Of a DNA stretch of 15,024 bases, positions 6,377 through 13,715 are shown in pieces (within the stretch, counting starts at the first letter, position 1; each line of letters begins with the position of its first letter). The stretch is taken from assembly GCA_022571615.1 (NCBI GenBank), contig JACZXM010000020.1:1-15024 (forward strand), written 5' to 3'. The notes beneath the pieces were generated by a model. That model worked only from the letters and a program-made list of their open reading frames with translations. It was not told the origin of the DNA and searched no databases. A program made the translations under genes and the position numbers. This DNA comes from Acidobacteriota bacterium. GTDB taxonomy: Bacteria > Acidobacteriota > UBA890 > WLXD01.

Positions 6377-7486
6377 TCAGCTCTCCACCATTGCCTCGAT
6401 CAGCCGGTCGATGTCGGCCCGCTGGTTGTACAGGTGCGCCGAGATGCGGATACCGTCCCCTCGGGCCGACACCAGGACACCGCGCTCGGCCAACACCTGC
6501 TTGCAGGAGCTTGGATCCGGGACGCGGACGTGGACGATGCCCGAGCGATGCTGCGCCGGCATCGCGGGAGCATCGAGCCCGGCCTCCTGGAGCCGCTGCA
6601 CCAGGACCTCGTTGAGCGCCAAGACACGCCGTTCGATGGCGTCGGTTCCGAGCTCAGCGAACATCTCGAGCGCTGCACCGAGCGAGAAAATGCCCGCAAA
6701 GGGCGGATGTCCGAGCTCGAGCGCGGCGGCCGAATCGTCGAGGTCGAGTCGGTCGGCGATCAGCGCATAGGGATCGCGGGCGCTGCGCCAGCCCGCCGCG
6801 GGGAAGCCGGCGGGATCCAGATGACGCCGGTTCACGACCAACAGCGCGACTCCATAGCCAGCGGTCAACCACTTGTAACTGCTGCTGACCAGGAAATCGA
6901 CCGGGGTGGCGGCGAGATCCACCGACAGGGCCCCGAGTCCCTGGGTCGCATCGATCACCAGCGTCAGCCCGTGCTCGCGGCAGAAGCCACCGATCTCGGT
7001 CAGGTCGTAGCGGTAGCCGGTCCGATAGTGCACCAGGCCCAGCGCAAGCACTCCGGTCTGGGGCGTCAGCGCGGCACGCAGCGACTCCAGGGAGGCACCG
7101 CCGAGCGGCCCGGGCTCGACAAAGCTCACCTCGTAGCCCAGTTGCAGCCACGGCAGGGTGACGGACGGAAACTCGTCCCGCACAGCGATCACGCCGCCAC
7201 GGCCGCGGAGCATGGTGGCCGCGAGGTTGAGCCCGACGGAGGCATTACTTACGAAGGCGACTTCCCGGCCCGAAACACCGAGGAAATCAGCCGCTCGGGC
7301 GCGCACGTTCTCCACCCGCTCGAGCCATTCGTCCCAGTGCACATCCCCGTCCCGCAACGATGACTCGTAGTACTCGCGTCCCGCGGCTGCCGCGGCCGCC
7401 GATATCGGCGCACCGGCGGCGGTGTTCAGATAGGCGCAGCCCTCGACAGCCGGAAACCGGGCCCGGATCTCACTCCAGTCGATCAG
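6377..7486 (-). CDS. PLP-dependent class V aminotransferase-fold enzyme
   Basis: Fold type I PLP enzyme of the class V aminotransferase family. Counting from the most upstream ATG (7582), D211 and Q214 in IDATQGLGAL contact the cofactor and K237 in SSSYKWLTAGYG forms the Schiff base. The N-terminal AYLNTAAGAP and the central FVSNASVGLN phosphate-binding block are also typical. The loop carrying the catalytic Cys in SufS/IscS is here VSARGDGIRIS with no Cys, so a cysteine desulfurase is unlikely; isopenicillin-N-epimerase-like or kynureninase-like enzymes are nearer in form. The substrate is unknown. ATGs at 7582 and 7537 lack Shine-Dalgarno sequences and lie inside the nitrilase gene. The coordinates here use CTG 7486 (369 aa), 7 nt after GGAGAGGAG, which gives the family-like N-terminus LIDWSEIRARFPAVEG. 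The gene overlaps the nitrilase gene by 17 bp. Confidence 0.85.
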   Translation of the reverse strand: MIDWSEIRARFPAVEGCAYLNTAAGAPISAAAAAAGREYYESSLRDGDVHWDEWLERVENVRARAADFLGVSGREVAFVSNASVGLNLAATMLRGRGGVIAVRDEFPSVTLPWLQLGYEVSFVEPGPLGGASLESLRAALTPQTGVLALGLVHYRTGYRYDLTEIGGFCREHGLTLVIDATQGLGALSVDLAATPVDFLVSSSYKWLTAGYGVALLVVNRRHLDPAGFPAAGWRSARDPYALIADRLDLDDSAAALELGHPPFAGIFSLGAALEMFAELGTDAIERRVLALNEVLVQRLQEAGLDAPAMPAQHRSGIVHVRVPDPSSCKQVLAERGVLVSARGDGIRISAHLYNQRADIDRLIEAMVES

Positions 7487-8582
7487 CGTCCGGCTCCTCT
7501 CCGCTGCCTGGGGCCAGGGCCGGGCCCTCCAGACCATTGACGGTGCAGCGCGCGGAGGTATCGACCTCGAGTCGGAAGACATCGGGCCGGGCGTAGTGAC
7601 CGTCGGTGTCGAGCACCATGTGCCCCTCTTCGATGCGCCCCGGATCCACCGTCGCGTACACCACCTCCGGGCCGTCCAGGGCAGGTTCGGTGACGAAGCT
7701 GATGTCGGGCGCGATCAGAGTGGAGCCACCGCGCAGCAGCGCTGTATCGTCATCGCCGGGGATTGAAGCCAACAGCTCGCGGGCCTCCGTCTCTCCCCTG
7801 GCCACCGAGTCGAAGCCCTCGAGCATCTGACCGCGGGTGAGCAGGCAACCCGACGCCGCAACGAAACATTGCCCCTCGAACGCGTAGTGACGGCTGCAGA
7901 CCTGGTGCAACTCGTGAACCCAGGGCCACTGAGCCACGTGCAGGACCTCGCCCTGCGCGTGCATCGCCGCCCGCGCCAGCGGCATCCAGTGCTCCCAACA
8001 AACCAGCGAGCCGATCACCCCGTGCTCGGTATCCAACGCCGTCAGCGTGCTGCCGTCGCCCTGGCCCCAGATCAGGCGTTCGGTGTAGGTGGGCACGAGC
8101 TTGCGGTGAATCGTGTAGCGCTCGCCGTCGGCTCCGTAGATGATGATCGTGTTGTACAGGGTCGCACCGCGACGCTCGTGTACCCCGATCACGACCGTGA
8201 CCCCGGCGCTGGCGGCCGCCGATTGCAGCCGGCGGAAGCTCGGATCGCCGATCGTCACCGAGTTGGCGGCCAGGATGCGGTACAAGGCCTTAGCGCCAGG
8301 GTGGTTCCAGATCGCGGCCTTCGGGGCCGAATCGATCCACACTGGGTACCCGGGCAACCAGGTTTCCGGGAAGACCACGACGGCGGCGCCGTTGGCGGCC
8401 GTCTCCGCGATCAAGGCGTCCGCTCGATCCAGCGTGGCCTCGAGATTCAAGAACACCGGCGCCTCTTGCACCAGGGCAACCGTGAAAGGCTCGCGGGATC
8501 GTTCGCTCATGGGTGGATCGCCGGGGACAAGGAGGTCGATTTGGGGCGCACGATATCCCAGCCAAGCCAGGGCCGCCAGCAT
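7470..8582 (-). CDS. Nitrilase-superfamily carbon-nitrogen hydrolase
   Basis: Hydrolase of the nitrilase branch of the carbon-nitrogen hydrolase superfamily, acting in the cytoplasm on a nitrile or amide. The catalytic triad is visible: E73 in VFPETWLPGYPVW, K161 in HRKLVPTYTERLIWGQGDG and C195 in SLVCWEHWMPL. These contexts are those of true nitrilases and cyanide-hydratase relatives rather than ureidopropionases. Further blocks are NTIIIYG and FEGQCFVAASG. The specific substrate cannot be told. The start at ATG 8582 (370 aa) has GAGGA 6 nt upstream but adds an unusual N-terminus (MLAALAWLGYRAP). ATG 8510 (346 aa, MSERS) gives the more typical family length before FTVALVQEAPVF but has no Shine-Dalgarno. 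The gene follows the arsC-like gene by 20 bp and overlaps the PLP enzyme gene, suggesting cotranscription. Confidence 0.92.
   Translation of the reverse strand: MLAALAWLGYRAPQIDLLVPGDPPMSERSREPFTVALVQEAPVFLNLEATLDRADALIAETAANGAAVVVFPETWLPGYPVWIDSAPKAAIWNHPGAKALYRILAANSVTIGDPSFRRLQSAAASAGVTVVIGVHERRGATLYNTIIIYGADGERYTIHRKLVPTYTERLIWGQGDGSTLTALDTEHGVIGSLVCWEHWMPLARAAMHAQGEVLHVAQWPWVHELHQVCSRHYAFEGQCFVAASGCLLTRGQMLEGFDSVARGETEARELLASIPGDDDTALLRGGSTLIAPDISFVTEPALDGPEVVYATVDPGRIEEGHMVLDTDGHYARPDVFRLEVDTSARCTVNGLEGPALAPGSGEEPDADRLE
7484..7502 (-). promoter_or_regulatory. Shine-Dalgarno and possible CTG start of the PLP enzyme
   Basis: GGAGAGGAG (complement of 7494-7502) lies 7 nt before CTG (7486-7484), inside the last codons of the nitrilase gene, whose TGA is at 7472-7470. 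No ATG, GTG or TTG in frame follows within the conserved N-terminus. The site would couple translation of the PLP enzyme to the nitrilase. Confidence 0.5.
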
Positions 8583-8602
8583 TCCCGATCCTCAGCCGGG
8601 TC

Positions 8603-8953
8603 TCAGAATAGCTCGCGCACCTTCTTCGGGGGGCGTCCGAGGATCGCGCGGCCGTCGCTGGCCAAGACGACCGGACGCTCGATCAGGATCGGGTTGTCCA
8701 CCATCAGCCGCAACCACTCGGATCGAGACAACTCCCGATCGCGGATGCCGAGATCCTTGGCCACGCTCTCGTTGGCACGGACGAGCTCCGAGGGTTCCAG
8801 GCCCAGCCCGCGCAGCGCCACGTCGAGCTCCCGAAGCGTCGGTGGGTTCTCGAGGTAGCGACGCACCACGTGACGGACGCCGGCGGCCTGGATGAGCGCG
8901 AGCGTCGCCCGTGACTTGCTGCAGCGCGGGTTGTGCCAGATCTCCAGTTGCAT
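8603..8953 (-). CDS. ArsC/YfgD-like thioredoxin-fold reductase
   Basis: A 116-residue protein of the glutaredoxin-dependent arsenate reductase (ArsC) family, closest in form to E. coli YfgD. The redox cysteine is in HNPRCSKSRATL (C11). Three arginines at the positions that hold the oxyanion in plasmid R773 ArsC are kept: in ELVRANE (R59), IERPVV (R93) and LGRPPKKV (R107). Arsenate reduction is therefore plausible, but no arsR, arsB or acr3 lies nearby, and YfgD-type proteins are not proven arsenate reductases. ATG 8953 is preceded by GGAG 10 nt upstream; GTG 8959 is an alternative adding two residues and sits closer to that GGAG. It lies about 40 bp downstream of the RND pump stop, in the same direction, and 20 bp upstream of the nitrilase gene. 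Confidence 0.9.
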   Translation of the reverse strand: MQLEIWHNPRCSKSRATLALIQAAGVRHVVRRYLENPPTLRELDVALRGLGLEPSELVRANESVAKDLGIRDRELSRSEWLRLMVDNPILIERPVVLASDGRAILGRPPKKVRELF

Positions 8954-8996
8954 GCGCACCGTTCTCCATCGGAATCCATAGAGCGGTCCCTACAGC

Positions 8997-11900
8997 TCAG
9001 GTCGTGCGTTGCCCCCATAGCCGATAGGCGGCTGGAAGGACGAACAGACTCAAGAGTGTAGAGGTCAGCAGGCCACCGAGCACCACCTGGGCAAGCGGAG
9101 ACTGGATCTCGTTGCCGGCCTCAGCCGCACCGAGTGCGAGAGGGATAAGCGCCAGGCCGGTCGTCAGCGCGGTCATGAGGATCGGAGCGAGCCGGTCGAG
9201 AGACCCTCGGAAAACCGCGTCCGGCAGCGGGGTTCCCGATTTAACCAGGTCGCGGTACCGCGCCACCAGTAGGATGCCGTTGCGGGTGGCGATACCGAAC
9301 AGGGTCACGAGTCCGACCAGGGAGGCAACGCTCAGTACGCCTCCTGTCGCGAACACCGTCGCTAGTCCACCGATCAGAGCCAGCGGTATCGAGAGCATGA
9401 CGAGTGCCGTCGCGCGCCAGCTCCCGAAGGCCATGAACAGCAGCAGCGCGATGCCGGCGAAGCCGAGCAGGCTCGTAGTCGAGATGGTCCGAGCCGCATT
9501 CCTCTGGCTCTCGAACTGACCGCCTATCTGGACGAAGTAGTCGGCAGGCAGCTCGATCGAGGCAGCGATTCGACGCTCGATCTCGTCGACGACGCTCCCC
9601 ACGTCTCGACCGGCTACATTCGCGGACACGACGATCTTGCGCTGGCCGTTTTCCCGGTTCACGAGATTCGGTCCCCGCTCCTCCCGGATCGATGCCAGCT
9701 GTCCGAGCGGTACTGGCCCGCGATCGGTGCGGATGGGGATGTTCTGCAGAACACCCGGCTGGTTGCGGTATTCGGGCGCCAGTCGCACGACGAGATCGAA
9801 CACTCGATCCCCTTCCCGAATCTGACCCACCACGCGCCCACCAACCGCCGCCTCGACCTCCTCCAACACCTCCTTTACACGCGCACCATGGAGGGCCAGC
9901 GCCGCGCGGTTCACCTCGACCTGTAGCTGCGGAACGAAGGACTGCTGTTCCACCTGCAGATCGACCAACCCGACCGTACTTTCGATGGCGTCCCGTATCT
10001 CCTCGGCAATCTGGCGCAATTGCTGCATGTCGGTGCCGAACAGCTTGATCGCGATCGCTGCCCGTGTGCCGGAGATCATGTGGTCGATTCGATGCCCGAT
10101 CGGCTGCCCAATGCTGATGTTGGTACCCGGTACCAGCAGGAAGTCCGTGCGCAGCGCCTCCAGAAACCCCTCACGCCCACGTTCGCCCACACGGTAAACA
10201 ACGTCGATCTCCGATTCGTTCGACCCCTGAGCGTGTTCGGACATCTCCGCACGACCGGTCCGGCGCGACGTCGAGACCACCTCCGGGTGCGCCAATGCGA
10301 TGCGCTCGATCATCGTCCCGATGATGTCGGCTTGTTCTAGGCTGGCGCCCGGCAGCGTCACGGCGTTGATGACGAGCGTGCCCTCGTTGAACTCGGGCAG
10401 GAACGTGCGCCCGAGCAACGGCGTCGAGCCGATCGCGAGCATAAAGCAGATGATAGCGGCGCCGACCGGTACCATTGGCCGCCGCAGTGCGGCGGCGAGC
10501 GCGGGGCGGTATGCGCGCTGGCACAGGCGCACCATCAGAGGCTCGCCCGTCTTACGTCGTGCCGCCTGCGGTAGCAGCATGAGACAGAGCACCGGTGTGA
10601 CCGTCAGTGACACCAGGAGCGACATCAGGATCGCCATGACATAGACCACGCCCAGGGGCCGGAGCAAGCGACCCTCGACGCCACTCAGGAAGAACAGCGG
10701 CAGGAAAACGACGATCACCACAAAGGTCGCATAGACGATGGGAACGACGACCTCCTTGGCCGCCGTGATCACGGTCTCGGTGCTCGATGTTCGGGCTGCG
10801 GAGCCGTCTGCCGACCTCTGGCGCAGTCTCTTGGAGATGTTCTCGACGCCGATGACGGCATCGTCCACCAACGCGCCGATGGCGATCGCCATTCCTCCGA
10901 GGGTCATGGTGTTGATCGAGATCCCAGCGGCCCAAAGACCGATCACCGTCCCAAGCAGCGACAGCGGAATCGCCAGCGCCGAGACCAGCGTTGTCCGCCA
11001 CGACATCAGGAAAACCACCAGGACGACTACCGCCAGCAGCCCGCCGTCTCGCAGGGCGGCGTTCACGTTGGCGATCGCCACCTCGATGAAATCGGCCTGG
11101 CGGAAGATGTCGCGCTCGAAAATGACCGTTCCGGGGAGACTCTCGAGCATGAGATCGAGCTCCCGGTCGATTCGCCGGGTCAACTCGACCGTGTCAGCTC
11201 CGGGCTGCTTGAGGATGGACAACACGATGGCCGGTTCGCCGTTGACCGATCCTGCGCCCAAACGCGGTGCCGGTGCCAGTACCGCTCGACCGACGTGACG
11301 CACCAGCACGGCACCGCCTTCCCGCCGCCGGATCACGCTATTGGCAAGGTCTTCGAGCGAGCCGACCCTGCCCAGAATCCGGACGGGTACCTCCTGGCTC
11401 CGGTGGATCAGAAACGAGCCGCTACCGGCGTCGCTCGCCTCGCCGACCGCTTCGGCAACTTCCTCCAGGCTCAGGCCGTAGCTCCGCAACATCCGCGGAT
11501 CAACCTGCACCTGGTATTGCTTGACCTCACCTCCGAGCGGGATGACCTGCGCTACCCCGGGGATCGACATCAGGCGGCGGCGTACCGTCCAGTCGACGAT
11601 AGCCCGCAGCTCCATCGCATCGAGCACCTCGCTTCGGATGCCGAGCAGCAGGATCTCGCCCATGATCGAGGTGATTGGTCCCATGGCCGGTGGGCCGGTT
11701 CCCTCGGGAAGGCCGGCAGCGGCATGCTGCAGCTTCTCACCGACGATCTGGCGAGCCTTGTAGATATCGGTTCCCCACTCGAACTCGACCCAGATGATCG
11801 AGATGCCCATCGCCGACGAGGAGCGCACGCGACGCACGCCGGTAGCGCCCATCACCGTGGTTTCGATCGGGAAGGTAACCAGGCGCTCGACCTCCTCGGG

Positions 11901-12071
11901 AGCCAGGCCGTGCGCCTCAGTCAGGACCGTTACCGTGGGCGCCGTCAGGTCGGGAAAGACATCTACGGGCATGGTAAGAGCGAGGTAGCCGCCACCGACG
12001 AGAAGCAGCCCCGCCGCAGCAAGGACGACGACGCGGTTTCCTACCGACCAGTCGATCAGGTTCGCTAGCAT
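8997..12071 (-). CDS. Heavy-metal-efflux (CusA/CzcA-type) RND pump
   Basis: Inner-membrane proton-driven pump of the RND superfamily, 1024 aa, close to the 1047 of E. coli CusA. It has the twofold RND layout: TM1 (about 13-33), a periplasmic porter region, a TM2-7 bundle (about 343-500), a second porter domain and a last TM bundle (about 870-1018). Family blocks include MPVDVFPDLTAPTV, TFPIETTVMGATGVRRVRS and the TM4 proton-relay motif GALVDDAVIGVEN, where D403 corresponds to D405 of CusA. The three copper methionines of CusA (M573, M623, M672) align by eye with N569, E621 and H664, so a Cu(I) methionine relay is not conserved; divalent metal export is one option. ATG 12071 has AGGAGG 6 nt upstream. 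It follows the adaptor gene by 17 bp. The metal specificity is open. Confidence 0.94.
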   Translation of the reverse strand: MLANLIDWSVGNRVVVLAAAGLLLVGGGYLALTMPVDVFPDLTAPTVTVLTEAHGLAPEEVERLVTFPIETTVMGATGVRRVRSSSAMGISIIWVEFEWGTDIYKARQIVGEKLQHAAAGLPEGTGPPAMGPITSIMGEILLLGIRSEVLDAMELRAIVDWTVRRRLMSIPGVAQVIPLGGEVKQYQVQVDPRMLRSYGLSLEEVAEAVGEASDAGSGSFLIHRSQEVPVRILGRVGSLEDLANSVIRRREGGAVLVRHVGRAVLAPAPRLGAGSVNGEPAIVLSILKQPGADTVELTRRIDRELDLMLESLPGTVIFERDIFRQADFIEVAIANVNAALRDGGLLAVVVLVVFLMSWRTTLVSALAIPLSLLGTVIGLWAAGISINTMTLGGMAIAIGALVDDAVIGVENISKRLRQRSADGSAARTSSTETVITAAKEVVVPIVYATFVVIVVFLPLFFLSGVEGRLLRPLGVVYVMAILMSLLVSLTVTPVLCLMLLPQAARRKTGEPLMVRLCQRAYRPALAAALRRPMVPVGAAIICFMLAIGSTPLLGRTFLPEFNEGTLVINAVTLPGASLEQADIIGTMIERIALAHPEVVSTSRRTGRAEMSEHAQGSNESEIDVVYRVGERGREGFLEALRTDFLLVPGTNISIGQPIGHRIDHMISGTRAAIAIKLFGTDMQQLRQIAEEIRDAIESTVGLVDLQVEQQSFVPQLQVEVNRAALALHGARVKEVLEEVEAAVGGRVVGQIREGDRVFDLVVRLAPEYRNQPGVLQNIPIRTDRGPVPLGQLASIREERGPNLVNRENGQRKIVVSANVAGRDVGSVVDEIERRIAASIELPADYFVQIGGQFESQRNAARTISTTSLLGFAGIALLLFMAFGSWRATALVMLSIPLALIGGLATVFATGGVLSVASLVGLVTLFGIATRNGILLVARYRDLVKSGTPLPDAVFRGSLDRLAPILMTALTTGLALIPLALGAAEAGNEIQSPLAQVVLGGLLTSTLLSLFVLPAAYRLWGQRTT

Positions 12072-12088
12072 CTGGAGCCTCCTGCCGG

Positions 12089-13699
12089 TCAGTGGGCGTG
12101 GGCCGGGGCGGCGTCCGGAGACAGAGCCGCCAGGCGCACCAGGTAGGCGCCGCGGACGACCACGCGCTCGCCTGGTTCGACGCCGGAGAGAATCTCGACC
12201 ATGCCGTGGTCCTTGATGCCAAGGCGCACGGTTCGCTCCTCGAACGTCTCACCCGCAAGCTGCACGTAGACGACATCGACGCCGGCAAGCGTGAGCAGAG
12301 CTTCTTCCGGTACCGCAAGGACCGTCCGTGGCTCCTGAACGCGGATCCGCGCGGTGGCTGTCATCCCGGGGCGAAACCGACCGTCCTCGTTGTCGAAGCT
12401 GTAGAGCAATGGCCCCGTGCGCGTGCTCGGCACGACCTGAGTCGCCAGATCCAGGAGGGCGCCTGCTGCAGCCCAGCCGGCGGAGGTGCGCGTGGCATCT
12501 GTGTAGACGGCACCGGAGGCGCCGACGAGACTCGACGGGCGAATGGCCGCCGTTAACGGCTGGCCCACCGCGTGCTGCTGGAGCAGGTGATGGAGCTCGG
12601 GCTCTGGCACCTCGACACGAACGACGAGGTGACTCAGGTCGATGATCCGGAACAGCGTCTGCTCGGTGTCCACAGGCTCGCCGGCCGTGACCCCGAGAGT
12701 CGCTACGGTACCGGAGATCGGCGCGTGCAGAAGCAAGGAACCGGCGCTGTCCGTCGCTTCCCGGTTGAGCCCGGATCTCCTGAGCTCGACTGCAGCCAGG
12801 TACGCCCTGGCGTTCTCTAGCTCAAGGGCGGCATGCCGCAAGCGGCGGACGGGAACGACACCAGCCTCGACCAGTCTCCCGGCACGAGAGTGCTCATCTT
12901 CTGCGGCCTGCACTCGGTTGCGTGCCTCGACCAGCTCGGCCTGGAGCGTGTGCCAGCCAGCAACCGCTCCGGGAAGGGGGACGATCGACGCCAGGACCTG
13001 CCCTCGACGCACGGGCGTGCCAGGAATCGGTAGACCTCCCGCGGGAGCCTGGAGGACGCCTGCCGTCGGAGCCGCCACCACGGCGACATGGCTGGGGTGA
13101 ACCTCCAGCGCGGCCGGGAAATCTATCGTTTCAGCAAGGCTGACCTCTGCCGCCGTCGCGGTGGCAAACGGGATTCGCCACTGCTGTTCCTTCAGAAAGG
13201 GAACGCCACCTACTTCTTCGGATTCCTCCTCCAGGTCGGCCACGAATGCCGCCACGAATACTTGCCAGCCAACCTCGTCGATCTGACCTTCCGGCCCGGT
13301 GTAGGTCAGATGTAAGCGCCCAGCACCGGGCTGTTGTGGTGTCAGTGAAGGAAGGAATATCCCTGGCCGGCCAGGCGCGTCGACCTCCGCTTGCTGCCGG
13401 GCGGTGCCGTCAGCGGCGCTCAGAACGACGCTCAGACGCCCGCTGTCCACGGACGTGAAACCGTCCAGTCGCGTGAGGTGAACGGCGAAGCTCGACTCGT
13501 GGCCCACGACGAGAACGGTGTGCTCGACGAACCACTCGAGATTCGGTGTCCAGCGGGTTTCAGCCGAGGTCTGAGTTTCCGCAGCCCCTGCCGGTGGTGC
13601 TTGCACAGGCGAGCCGCGACCGCAGGCCGCCAAGGTGGCAAGCGCCAGCATGGTGGCGACGGGTTGCCGGTTCTGTCGAAGCAGTTCTCCGTTCGTCAT
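12089..13699 (-). CDS. RND periplasmic adaptor (membrane fusion protein), lipoprotein
   Basis: Periplasmic adaptor that joins the RND pump to the outer-membrane channel. ATG 13699 (536 aa) overlaps the channel stop as ATGA and has AAGAGGAG 8 nt upstream. The signal ends in a lipobox, LATLAAC (C26), so it is probably lipid-anchored. After a Pro/Ala linker comes an extra domain (about residues 48-180) with HTVLVVGHESSFAVHLTRLDGF and later VGGVPFLKEQQWRIPF, before the usual adaptor parts. These are a lipoyl-like half (HVAVVAAPTAGVLQAP), an alpha-hairpin (about 250-310), the second lipoyl half (LLHAPISGTVATLGVTAGEP), a beta-barrel (LVVRVEVPEPELHHLL; RFRPGMTATARI) and a membrane-proximal domain (VLAVPEEALL). 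The last residues are APAHAH, a His-bearing tail seen in metal-efflux adaptors. The extra domain and the tail may bind metal, which is inference. Confidence 0.92.
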   Translation of the reverse strand: MTNGELLRQNRQPVATMLALATLAACGRGSPVQAPPAGAAETQTSAETRWTPNLEWFVEHTVLVVGHESSFAVHLTRLDGFTSVDSGRLSVVLSAADGTARQQAEVDAPGRPGIFLPSLTPQQPGAGRLHLTYTGPEGQIDEVGWQVFVAAFVADLEEESEEVGGVPFLKEQQWRIPFATATAAEVSLAETIDFPAALEVHPSHVAVVAAPTAGVLQAPAGGLPIPGTPVRRGQVLASIVPLPGAVAGWHTLQAELVEARNRVQAAEDEHSRAGRLVEAGVVPVRRLRHAALELENARAYLAAVELRRSGLNREATDSAGSLLLHAPISGTVATLGVTAGEPVDTEQTLFRIIDLSHLVVRVEVPEPELHHLLQQHAVGQPLTAAIRPSSLVGASGAVYTDATRTSAGWAAAGALLDLATQVVPSTRTGPLLYSFDNEDGRFRPGMTATARIRVQEPRTVLAVPEEALLTLAGVDVVYVQLAGETFEERTVRLGIKDHGMVEILSGVEPGERVVVRGAYLVRLAALSPDAAPAHAH

Positions 13700-13715
13700 T
13701 TCGATATCTCCTCTT
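13696..13715 (-). promoter_or_regulatory. ATGA stop-start coupling between channel and adaptor genes
   Basis: The adaptor ATG (13699-13697) overlaps the channel TGA (13698-13696). AAGAGGAG (complement of 13708-13715) lies 8 nt upstream inside the channel gene. This fixes the adaptor start and implies coupled translation with balanced output of the two partners. Confidence 0.75.

Noticed and set aside
6377..7486. Cysteine desulfurase (SufS/IscS) identity for the PLP enzyme
   Set aside because: The catalytic Cys loop is absent; the aligned stretch is VSARGDGIRIS.
8603..8959. Arsenic resistance operon
   Set aside because: Only the ArsC-family protein is present; no arsR, arsenite transporter or arsA is seen, and the sequence is nearest in form to YfgD.
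11295..12068. A 257-codon frame antisense to the RND pump gene
   Set aside because: It mirrors the conserved N-terminal part of the pump and has no family features.
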